The notes under the pieces: model-generated
Database searches by the model: none
What the model was told of the DNA's origin: nothing
Seen by the model: only the letters and a program-made list of their open reading frames with translations
From: Limanda limanda
Taxonomy: Eukaryota > Chordata > Actinopteri > Pleuronectiformes > Pleuronectidae
Reading direction: 5' to 3'
Length of the DNA: 64,000 nucleotides
NCBI RefSeq assembly: GCF_963576545.1
Contig: NC_083642.1
Location: 3,348,188 to 3,412,187, forward strand
Position numbers and translations under genes: made by a program
Shown here: positions 47,801-59,800 of the stretch, in pieces
Layout of the letters: each line of letters begins with the position of its first letter
Position numbering within the stretch: the first letter of the stretch is position 1

Positions 47801-50800
47801 GACTTCCAGTGATTCTCTTCTTTAACCTGGTTGTTTGTTGTAATGTGTTGTGTCTTGTCTGTTTGTGAATAGTGTTTTATCCTGTGTAGTATCATAGTAT
47901 GGTAACAGTGAAGAATCCAGTCATAGACGGCTTGTTTTCGTGCTGTGATAAACATTTCCAAGGTAACACTATCACACCTGAAGATTGTGGGTAGGGTAGA
48001 ACTTCTGCTCAACATCAATAATCAAACACGTTTTATTAAAACTTAATTGATATGATAGGAACTTGTGACCTCTACCGGAGAAACGTTTTTGCTGATAATC
48101 AAATCTCTGCACAGAGAATCAATGCTGATGAGCTCTATAGTTTGGATTTAAACACAACTTCACTTTTCGATGACGACTTCATCTACGTGCCTGATGAAAG
48201 GTTTTTCTAATACCACTTATCTCAGGACCATTGTGTTGCATTGCATCGCACACTATAGGCTTATTTATTTTTCTGTGCACTGTAATTACCTCCTGCAAGC
48301 CTGATCAGGTTTGTAGTTTCTCAGCTGTGTGAGATCAGGACACTTCTTCATCTGGTGATGCAGCGAGTGAGGTTAGGCTGCTTATTGTGTTTGTGGAAAA
48401 CGGTAAAGAAATGTTTAACCTTCTTTGTCTGAGCAGCTTTGACTTCCATCCTGCTCCTGTTCTAGTTATTTCTGTAGGTAGTTTGGTCAGATTTTGTCAC
48501 AGTTGTATTGTCCCAATTGCACTGTCTCTAAAGTTCCTTTTGCGTTCGGTCCGAAGACACAGTTAAGGTTTGTTTATGATGCTGTCAGAACTAGTTCACG
48601 AACGAGAAAAAAGAAGATACTTGATACTTCAGCATCAAAAAACAAGAGGTTTCGCTCTTTTAAACCTAAATTACCAGGTTTTTTGACTATGTTCATTTTT
48701 AAATATATACCCATTTGACTGACTCCTTCACCATCGCCAGTAGAGTTTGCCTTCATCCAGAAACGATGCAGCATCAGCGTCTAGACTGTTGGTTTTATTT
48801 TGTCTTTAGCCACAAATGAATATAAACCAGCGTCTCCCACTGAATTAATTCAATCTATGGTGGTTAAAGGGTTGTTTACCCTCTGAGTGACAGGTACACA
48901 GACCAAGAGTGAAGGATAAGTTCTGGCGTGAGAGTAAACTGTAATGATGCCACAACTGCAGCTGAAGCTATGAGGTCTGACTGTCTGTGTGAATGGTAAA
49001 AACATTATGGGGCATAGTGCAAGACACAGAAATAACAGACGTCCACTAACTCTGGTGTCTTTAACATTCACCCTCCACAGAACTCAGTTTACTTTCATTT
49101 CAGGTTTGATTTCAGACCCTTGCTGTGGGGATTCCTGATATTATTGTTTTAATTCCTGTGTGACAGTGTAAACATTGTTTGTGGGACAAATTAGAATACG
49201 GCAGCTTGCCACATATTTCCTCGTTGCTCCATCCGACAGAGACATTTCACCTGAATCCAGAAATGGGACCTGATGGTGTCACCAGAAGTGAAAGTCAGGT
49301 GATCACAAAAGTCTTTAGTCTTCATCCTCCTGTCACATTAAATTAATTTAATAATAATAATAATAATACATTTTATTTATAAGGCGCCTTTCAGGGCACT
49401 CAAGGTCGCCGTACAACAGTCAGCAATACAGTTAGATCAAAAGTTTTAAAATGCACAAAGCAGAGCAGCAGCAGAACATCAACGTCAGCACACAGTAACA
49501 TTAAGAGTTATATGCCTGCTTAAATAGGTGGGTTTTGATGGTAGATTTAAAAAGATCGATTGAAGTTTAACAATTCAGATATCCCTGAACCCAATGGTGG
49601 ACCAACCTGCTGACACAGCCAGCTAGCATCGCTACAGCCTGACAGCTAGCATGGCTAATTAGTCTCTTTGTTAAATAGCATAGCAGATTTTTTTCCACCT
49701 TTTGCTTCGGGCCAAATTCAAGCGTCGCACAGTGATTAATAACGGCCGATATTTGGCAGACCTCAGGTGCCGAGTTTGTTTTCTCAGACTCAGACTAAAC
49801 TATGATTCAAGTCGCTTCTATCAGCCACGTGAATGGCGCTCATTGTTGGAAACAGCTTTGTCATCAGATGTATCACGGCGCTGCACACCTGCCACTTTAC
49901 AGGAGTGAACTGTAACACCTTTGTTCTGCGTTGAGGTGCGAGCTCTCATCGGCCGCTGCTCCCACTTCACCAGCCACAGGACGACAGGCCGGTCTCTCAT
50001 CGACCGGGCGGAGGTGACGCTCCGGCTGTGTGATGAACGCGTGTGTCTCCTCGTGCACAAACATCCGTCCCACGACATCCAGCACACGGGCCGTGGTCTT
50101 CTCCCAGAGCAGAGGAGAGGGATGATTCAATTAGCAGTCTTGCTCTCTGTTTTTCTGTCTGTCTCCCTTTTTCTGTTTTTCTGGACCGAGGAGTGGCAGA
50201 GGCATGAGACGTGTTGCCAGAGCCAAGTGCCTGGCAGCCCACCAGGTTGTAAAATTTCAATAAGTGGAGTAAGGGGACTCCAAGGAATCTTCCACTCTTT
50301 CTTATGTGGTTGGAGGTTTTCACAGCTGGAGCGCCCGGCTGCACGGTCGGCTCCACAGTCCAACACTGATTTCTTTCTCTTCTCTCCTTCTTCTTTTTTC
50401 TGGGTTTTCTTTTTTCCTAATGAGCAAGCAGCCATTAGCCTCCAGGTCCGTGATGTGGTCTCTATTGTCAGGGAGATAGAAGTCAAACAGATAAGGTTGT
50501 CAAGTCCTGACAAGTTCACTCTGGAGACAGGGACGGTGGTGGGAGTTATAACAGTAGCTGCTCTCTGTGACGACAGAGGCTTCATCCACTCTTCTACATT
50601 CATGATTGAAAAAGACGTTTTCAAACTGAAACGATCTCTGTCCACACAAGTGTTTTGGCTCCGTATCAGTTTTAATCCAAGTCCGTTCTCACATGCATAA
50701 AAACTAGGGACGGGAATCGGCAGGGACCTCACGTTACGATACTGTCCTGATACTTAGGTGCCGATATGATATGTATTTTTGTGGGTATTGCAATTCTGTA

Positions 50801-53800
50801 AGGATTGCAAACTCAATATTACGACTTCCTGCGATTTCTTTTGGTTATTTTTTTTTAAAATACTGGACCATGGAAAAAAGTTGAATCATTCCTTCAAATA
50901 CAACACAGTCAAATTCACTTAGAGCTTTACAAGTTTTATTCTAAATATTAACATTAACTTAATGACTGCCGGGCAGCCAATAGAGAAAATAAATAAAAGT
51001 GTGACCTATTATTGTAAAGCCCCTGTCAACTGCACACAAACTGACAGATTAAGAAATGTATGCCACTTAGGCTACTTTAAAACAATAAATAAAAGGTAAA
51101 TTAAATAGAATGAATTAAATTTTACTTAAAATATAAACTTTGAAATTAACAAAAAGGCAATGCAAAGGTAGTGCCTGGGTATGTTTAGATTCTTGTGCAA
51201 AAACAAGAGCTGGTCAACATGCTCTGGAGTGATGTTGCCCCCCCCCCCCCCATATATCCCCCCTCGTATAAACCAATAAATATATGTTTTAAAAAAAAAA
51301 AAAACGATTTGGGAGGCAGCATGGCGATTTAAATTCACAAGAATCGCAATTTGTAACTGAATTGATTTTTTCCCCCCATCCCTAATAAAAACGCATATCC
51401 CTTGACCACTCGCGTGATTGTACACATTGCGTTATACACTGGTAGTCAGAGAAAGAAGTTAAGTGATAGGAGCCTGACGAATCAGTGAATTCTACATCTA
51501 GACAGAAATCATCCAATCAGCAAGAGGCTGTGTGTCTACGTCATTATTTCCAAATATTTGTTTTCCAAACTTCCGAACTTCTCCGTGTTAGCGGCTCTAA
51601 AACTACGGTGTCCTGTGGACGCAGGCGTATCCGAAGCAGAGGTGATCCTTTAAAATAAAAAGGTCTTTGTGTGGAGGTAGCAAGAGAAAGTTTGTTTAAG
51701 AGCAACAAGCTAAAGAAAAGCAAAGAGAGGCCGAGGAAATAAAAATACAGGAGGAGAAGTTAAAGTAAAGTGGAGGTTTATTTTGAAGGCCAGACATGTT
51801 TGAGGAGCAGGATTAAAATGAGGTAAGATTAGGTTTTAAGAGCAGAACATTATGTCAGCCACAAGGTGGTCTCACTTAATCTGTGTGTTGGTTTTGACTT
51901 CTGATTCACTTCATTGAGCGGTTTTAACCAAAGCTTTGCCTCAACTTTTCCAAGTGTCTTCTTTGGATCTGCACTCTCCTCTCCTCTCCTCTCCTCTCCT
52001 CTCCTCTCCTCTCCTCTCCTCTCCTCTCCTCTCCTCTCCTCTCCTCTCCTCTCCTCTCCTCTCCTCTCCTCTCCTCTCCTCTCCTCTCCTCTCCTCTCCT
52101 CTCCTCTCCTCTCCTCTCCTCTCTCTTCCTAGCCTCCTCATTTACTCTTCTCTCCTCATCTCCTCTCCTCGTGTCTCCCTCCCCTTCTTTTCTCTTCTCC
52201 TCTTTCCTCCTTTCTTCCTCTCATCTCTCCTCTCCTCTCCTCTCTCTTCCTAGCCTCCTCTTTTACTCTTCTCACCTCTTGTCTCCTTTCCTCCTTTCCT
52301 CCTTTTCTCCTTTCTTCCTCTCATCTCTTGTCTCATCTCCTCTCCCCCTTGTCTCCTCCTCCTCCTCCTCCTCTCCTCTCGTCCTGCTTCTTTTCCTTTC
52401 CACTATCCTTTTCCCTCCTCTCCTTCTTTGGTCTCCACTGGTCCACTTTTCCTCTCCACCATCCTTGTTTCCTCTCTCCTCCTCCTCCTCTTTGCTCCAT
52501 ATTTACAAAGCTCCTATGGATTTTAATAACATTTGAGCTGTCAGGCCCCGGGCTGCGAGGTGTATATTTTAACAGGCAGGGAAATGTTTTTCCTCCTTTC
52601 TTCACACATGCGGCTTGCAACAGATATTTCCAGTGGTGGTGGTTTCCGATGACTTATGAATCTATCGCTGGGTTGCCACAGATGAATTACACCTCTGCGG
52701 CTCTTCAGTGGTTTGCCTCGCCCAGCAGCACCTCGCAAACATTGGGTCAAAACAGTGGAATCGTTTTTTTCAGGTTGCTATTTGATAAGTGAGGATAATC
52801 ACTGTTCCGGATGAAAGCTGTCCTTACTGATTGTTGAGAGGAGAGTGGGGGGGGGGGGGGGGGGGGGGGGGACAGGGTGACGGGAAAGATCGCTGCAAGA
52901 TGAATGACTTTCCTGACTGGTATGCTTTTGATGAGGCAGGACTGAGGAGAGCAAAGCCGCAGAATGCACGGAGCACAATGGTGATGGTAGTGACTCGTCT
53001 GCAGCTAAATCGTGGCCTTTGTGAATTGTTTACATTACAGTTTGGGGAGAGGGGGAGGGGGTGCCACTCCTGTTTAGATAGGTGGGTGTCTGATCCGAGA
53101 GTTCTGCCCACTATCATCATACTTACCTCATCAAATATTTCACTACCTTCTCTCCTCAGTCTCCTCATGGGTCCGGTCGCGTTGAGTAATGTTTGGGTTT
53201 TTTCCGATGCCAGAACTGATCCGACAAATTGGAAATTTAACATATAACTGTCAAGAGTTCAATAAGTACTTATAGATGATATAGAAGATAGATAGATATA
53301 GTACAGATGGGCAAAACCCACAGAAAATTAAAATACATCCAGGAATATCTTTTCACCTTCACTCTGAGTTTAAAATCAAGCCTTTTGAGGAGACTGATCT
53401 CTGTGAGTGTGTGGTTTTGGTGCAGCTTGATTGATGAGATTGAGATTCTAATCTAACTTTATTAAGCTGCTCCTCGTTTTGGCAACAAGTTTTATTTATT
53501 TTTTTTAACTTGTGAGGACAGACACACAAGCTGCCTGTCAAAGGTCCATCAGTGGAGAAACCTCAGTTTTTCCACTGCTTGGCTCGCTCTTCATTTGTTG
53601 TTGCCTCAGGTATGTTGTGTGTCAGACTGGAACCCACACACAGACATGTCTGAATTATATGAACATGGGTTAGTGATTAAAGTAACCATTAGTCTGCTAG
53701 TTGTTAGGGTTGTGTTGATAATCTCAGTCTGAAGTGGTTGGAGTGATTTGTGGGTTGCTGGCAAATTACTGCACATTTTTAAATTACTGTCAGACACTAT

Positions 53801-56800
53801 GTAGGAATACAAATCTTTTATTTTCACGGTTTTCGTTATGGTCATAAACACTAATAATAGTAAACTTTGAGATACGTGAAGTCGTCTCTCGGATGATAAA
53901 GTGTGTGCTGGTGCTTTGACAGTCCTGTGTTTTTGTGATGGTGTTCACAGTTCACTTAGGAAGGAGTTGGGATGAGAAGAATCCATTATTATTATCAACC
54001 ATGGTAAATCAATATACCTAATTATGAAAAAATAAAGGATTTAATTATCTTCAGATGTTCAGTTGTGGTCTGAATATTTGTCCTCATACAAACTCTCATT
54101 CCCTAAAGCGGTAACCTACAGTAACATGCAATAGAGTTCGACTCGGTCTGCATATTTTGCATTATATAATATAATAATATATAATGTGAACAAGCCCAGC
54201 TGGTGAAACGGTCATTTATCACCAGGCCAGTAAAGTTCTTGGTTTGGTAACTAACAATAACATTTGTTAAGTTGGTGTTTAACAGCAGAAAGAAACTCTA
54301 TTTGATCACATGACCTGAACTCGAGCAGCTGTTCTGTCCCTGAGCTCCTTTGACGGCTCCAGCTTAGAACACAATAAGGAATTTGATTGATCTGTTCAGG
54401 CCTTTTGTTCAGCACCGATAAATTGAACATTCTTTTCCAGGTGAAGTGACTTCTTGTTTTCTGTACAGTTACTTCATCACATATGGATTGTTGGACTTTC
54501 TTTCTATACCTTTGTCACGGCTGCCAGCGGACTGTGTCTTAAGCAAACAGGGCAAGTTTCGTAGGAATTCTGAAATGAAATATGGTTTATTCTTCGCTTG
54601 CTGCTGCTCTGTGTTTGTCCTGAGAGGAGACATTTGGCTGAGGCTCCCGTGCGTACGTGCGGCTCGGTGTGAACGCAGGCCTCCGGTCCTCGGCCTCCTG
54701 CGTCGTCCCGGCAGCCGCTGCGCTCACCGAGTTAATCCCCTCAGCTGCGGATGAGCGGGCCGGTGAGTAAGTGGACGGCACCTGAGTCGGCAGTTATCGT
54801 TTTCACAAGTTTATTGGCCCATCTCTCCCCCCCCCCGCCCTCTTTCCACCTCTCCCCTCCACGTGAAGAGATTAAAACTCCTCAGGATGTATGCGTCTTA
54901 CCCTCTGACACGTGTTTTTGCTGAGCAGTTAAGATTCTTTTTACATATTGTTGTATCCATTCACAGCATCTGCTCTTCTGTCTGAGCAGATCTAGTGTGT
55001 GTTTTTAGATTTGAATTATCCTCATTGCTCTGCAGCACCTATACAGGTTTCCTGTTTCCTGTCTTCCTCTTGGAACAATAGATTCCAGAAGATGTTAGAA
55101 TCCCAACATGACTCTGCTGTTTGATGAATGAAGACAACTTTCCCTTCAAGTTGTTGCAGCCTATCAGTGGCTCAGTCACAGAGGTGTAAAAAGTACTGAA
55201 ATATTGTACTCAAGTAAAAGTACCTTTACTTTGATGAAATTTTACTTAAGTACAAGTAAAAGTACCCATCTAAAAATCCACTCAAGTAAAAAGTAGTTAA
55301 TTTAAAATGTACTTTAAGTAAAAGTTACTTAGTTACTTCCAACAACTTGATGGGGGCCGCTCCTATACAGTGCAAAAAAGGACAAGGGTTCATAAATCCA
55401 ATCCAAAAACAGTTCTTTTTAATTGAAGGAGAATCTTTACAAATATAAGTGCAATGACATTAAACATGTCAAACATTTAACATTAAACATGTCAACACAA
55501 CATTTAAGAACTTTTGGGAGGACATGTCAAGACATGAACCACATGACAGCTAAAATAAAAAAAGTTAAAATGCCGCTGTCCCACTGTATATTTAAACTTT
55601 TGGTTAAACTTTGGTCCACCTTTAGAGCACTAGTCTACAAACATCTTGCTGAGATGTGGCCACGGGTTTTCTTCATCTGCTTTAATCTCAACTTGCAGAA
55701 AGTTTGATGCTTCCGCTTGTTGGTTGTCCGCAATATCATCCTTCTCTAGCTCTCGTGACATTGACTCCATCATCCTCTCTATGCAGCATCCACCACCAGT
55801 GTTGTGCAAGTTCACACCTCTCATGAACAAGTTCAGTTCATACAAGTAAACATGAATAGTTCACAATTTAAATTCTGAACTAATTCATTGTTCAGTTAAT
55901 TTCATAGTTTTAAGGTGGAAATTGAGAATGAAAGACTTAACTTGTTTTTTAAAGAAAACTTTATCCATCACTACCCCTTGCCTTAAACTGTACTTCGTAT
56001 CTATCAATTACTAAAATAAAGTTTTTTTTTTAAACTTTGTTTTATTATTGCTAATTTTCCCTGTTTATTTATTCATACCCTGCAAACAAAAGGCACAACA
56101 AATCAAAGTTTTGATACATTTATTTTGAAATGGTTTCTTTTATTTTTAAAAGGGACTAATACGGAAAAGATCGCTACTGGCAGGTGTGCCCCGCGTCTAC
56201 CACTGCAGTGAGAATTGCCTTGCGCCTTGAACTATGTTTGTTTTTTACTCAGTAACGGATGTATTTTTCAATGTAGCGAAGTGCAATACTTCAGTCAAAA
56301 TTTACTTAAGTAAAAGTAAAATTACCCATTTCAAAAACTACTCAAAAAATTACAAAGTACACAAAAAAACTACACAATTACAGTAACGTGAGTAAATGCA
56401 ATTCGTTACTTTACACCTCTGCTCAGTCATGATGTCTCCAGTTCTCTGACCTGAGCAGCGTAAGGGAAGAATAAACCAGGATTAACTTCATTAATCAAAG
56501 TTGAAGTGATCCCAGTGCAGTTGCACTGAAATGCTGAATAAAAATGTGCCGTTGTATAATAACTACTAGTTTTGAGTTTAAGCGTCAACTATGTTTTTTT
56601 TACTTTCATGATTCCAAAACGTGGTCTTTCAGTTCGAGGACTTGTTGATTTCCCGTTCAGATGTTGTAACGCTCTCACTCAAAACCCGGCGCTTGCACTC
56701 AGATGGAACCTGCGTGAGCTGAGCTCTGCTCCGCTTGTGCTCAAACTGCACTTGCACTCAGATATTTTGTTGCTTGGGCAGATTTCCTGCGCCGCAGCTT

Positions 56801-59800
56801 CAGCTCCTCACACGTTTCCAAACCCACTGCACCATGCAACTTATTTGTTTACAGCTTTGTCATACGCAGCTGGTTGTAAGCTCCATATCCCTGGAGCTAC
56901 TGCTTCCCTGACCGGACTTTGTTTTACTTTGTATTTGTGATATATTCACAAATCACAATTTGCCTTCTCGGGCTTAATGAGCTGAAGAAAGAAATACATA
57001 TATCTGATTTTTCTAACTCAGTGATAGATGCAATATATTTTGGTGATAAAATTGAATTAAAATAAAACCTATTAGTTTACAAGAGTGCTGAGTTTTTCTC
57101 TTTCAGCACAACAAGCCTACGATAGCCATTTTCTTCCAATCTTTGATATTTGACAGCATTCGATGCTGCGTCAGTGAACCTGATGATAATCATGGACAGA
57201 TCCATTTGTCTGCTTCTCTGTATTTCTGACACTTTCTTGTTGAATCCAATTATTGAGACTTTGGGTCAGATGGAAGTTTTTTCCAAGGTGAAGTTGTGAT
57301 AACCAGTATCATCCTTTCCACTGAAATACAACAATACATGAAGTATAACTGAATTTGTTATACCCTCAGCTCTTACTCAAGAGTAACGCTGTGTTTTTAT
57401 ACAACGTTCTTGTGGAGTCGTAACTTTTAACAGCGCCGGTGGAAATACTTGCCGGCATCCGAGCCGCAGGTTAATTTGGGTAACATCTTCCCAGCAGTGG
57501 TAACTGTGATAACAAAAGGAATGTATTAAAAGGTGATGAAAAGCTCCACATGGCCTGTGAGTGATGAGGTGTTGGTGAAGGACAACAATGTAGGTCCTTG
57601 GTTCTCACAGGTTTCAACGGAAATCGCACAGAGACGATTGATTGATTAAATCCGCAAAGTAACTGTACAGCGACTCAAAGTGTTCAGACCTCTTCACTTT
57701 GTGTTGTGATGCAACCTTGAGCTAGAATACATTTACCCTTTTTCTCCTCATCAATTCAGAAATCTCATAATGATGAAGCAATAACAGAAGTTTAAAAAGT
57801 GTCTTTATTTCGAGTAGAATTACAGAGCTTTTATTTTTGAAAACTCTTGAACTTTCGAACTCAATGGGCACTGCACTGGTAAGAAGTCTGAAGGATCCAG
57901 GACTATTCAGGAGCTGGTTATTCAAACTGAGCCGACATGGAGGAGGGACCTTGAGGTGACCTTCAGAAATCCTGCAGAAGAACAAGTCTCAGAGCAGCAC
58001 TCCACAGATCTGAACTTTATATCACAGCCTCTTCTGAGAGAAACACACATGAAAGCTTCTTAAGAACTCTTTGATGAAACTAAGAGTGAGCAGTTTGGCC
58101 TGGAGGAAACCAGACATCGCTCCTCACCTGTCCAATATCAGTTCAACAGTGATGTCAGCATCATGCTGTGGGAGGCACTGGGGGACTTGTAAAGTTTGAT
58201 GGAGAGCTGAAGGGAGTAGAGCACAGAGATATTCTTCATGTTAATCTGCTCCTGAGCTCAGAGGACATCCTGGCTTCAGGTAAAACCAAATCATGTAGGA
58301 GTTTAAGGTCTTGAAGTCTGGATGATTACGATTGCGAGTTCTTCAGTATTTTCACAATAATCGAGACAAGATCACGTTGACCCTGCTGCAGATGATAGTG
58401 CTACCAAGACATCGCCCTGGAGGAGAATACTTGCTGACATTCTTCTGTTGACAAATATTCAAAATTAAGGTTATAATCTCTCCTCTAGTTCTCGCTGAAG
58501 ACTAACCAGCAGGACTGTATCTTAGCCTTCTGATATTTATTTGTGCCGCTACTAACATTAGAGCAAGTTCTTGCACGGAAGTCTTTACATTTAGTGAACA
58601 TCCGGCTCCTCTTGAGAACATATGAGGAGGTGTTCTCTGGCTGACTGCTCCGTCTGGCACGATAATGTAAATATCCTGCTGTGTGCGATGCGCTTTTATT
58701 TTAAATTCCTCTTCACAGTGTTGCTGCAGATGTGACGCGGCATCCCAGACAAAGGTCCCCTTGTTTTGTAACACATTGTCCTCACATGCCAGTTACAGCT
58801 GTTTTTAAAATTTATTTTGCACATCTTTTGGTGCCAAGTGTCACTTTGTGTTTTCATTTCTGTCCCCCTGGAAGTGCTTGTAATGACACATTACAGAGAT
58901 ATTCATCTTGGTTGTTCTTTGCACAAAACAGAGACTGATGGACCCGTCCCATTTAGCTTCTGGAGACCATCTGACCTAAGTGGGATATTAATTGGAGCAG
59001 GGAAGCACAGCCACTGTTCTAGAGGCCAGAACCAGCTCATATACTTTCCAAATCAAAGTGGCACAGTTGCTCTGTATCTGTCATGTAGTTAATTTTAAGT
59101 TTTTGATCACACTTATACTGAAAATGTATTAAATGAAGTTGTTGCAATGAAGGAAAAAGGGTAGAAGGTGAGGAGGTGCAAGAAAAGCCACCTAAAAATA
59201 TACCTTTACAAAGGAATTTAATTACAAAAACCCAAAGACGCAGCAGAGAGAGAGAACAAAGTGTAATGGAAAGAATAAACACATGAAAGCAGCTGAGCTA
59301 TGTTGACTCACCAGCTGTTATGTGATGTCTAATCGAGTTAATGAAGAAGAGGATAAAGAGGAGGTCTCCTCATTTCAGGTTCTATAAGTTCCCCCATTAG
59401 CGGTGACAGGAAGCTGGCAGGACCACTGGTTGGGCGTTGCATCTGTTTCCCAGGCAGCACCTCAACAAAACATGGCCTCGCACACCACCTCCACCGCTCT
59501 CCTCACCCGGAGTTACAGGGGAGAGAGAGAGCACGAGAGAAGGGGGTGGGGAGAGATATTATCAGTTATCACAGTGAGATTTATTTCGCTCAGAGCTACG
59601 TCTCTTCTTCTTCTGCCCTCTTGTTTCTTTCCTCCTTCATTACTCCGCAGCAAGAAGCAAATAAAGGGTGTGACTGAGTGAACATCAAACTGAACTTTCC
59701 TCCTCTCCTCAGAGAGCAGCAGCTGTCCAGGCACGAAGGTGAAGCTGGTTCTGGAGACATTAGAACACATGAGACTCTCAGACGGCAGCTCTGACACTGT

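Noticed and set aside
49921..50700. 259-codon plus-strand frame in spryd3 intron 6
   Set aside because: Non-ATG start, no recognisable domain, low-complexity stretches and overlapping equally long frames on the other strand.
51914..52536. Leu/Ser/Pro-rich and Arg/Glu-rich frames
   Set aside because: Translations of the CTCCT array and the polypyrimidine tract.
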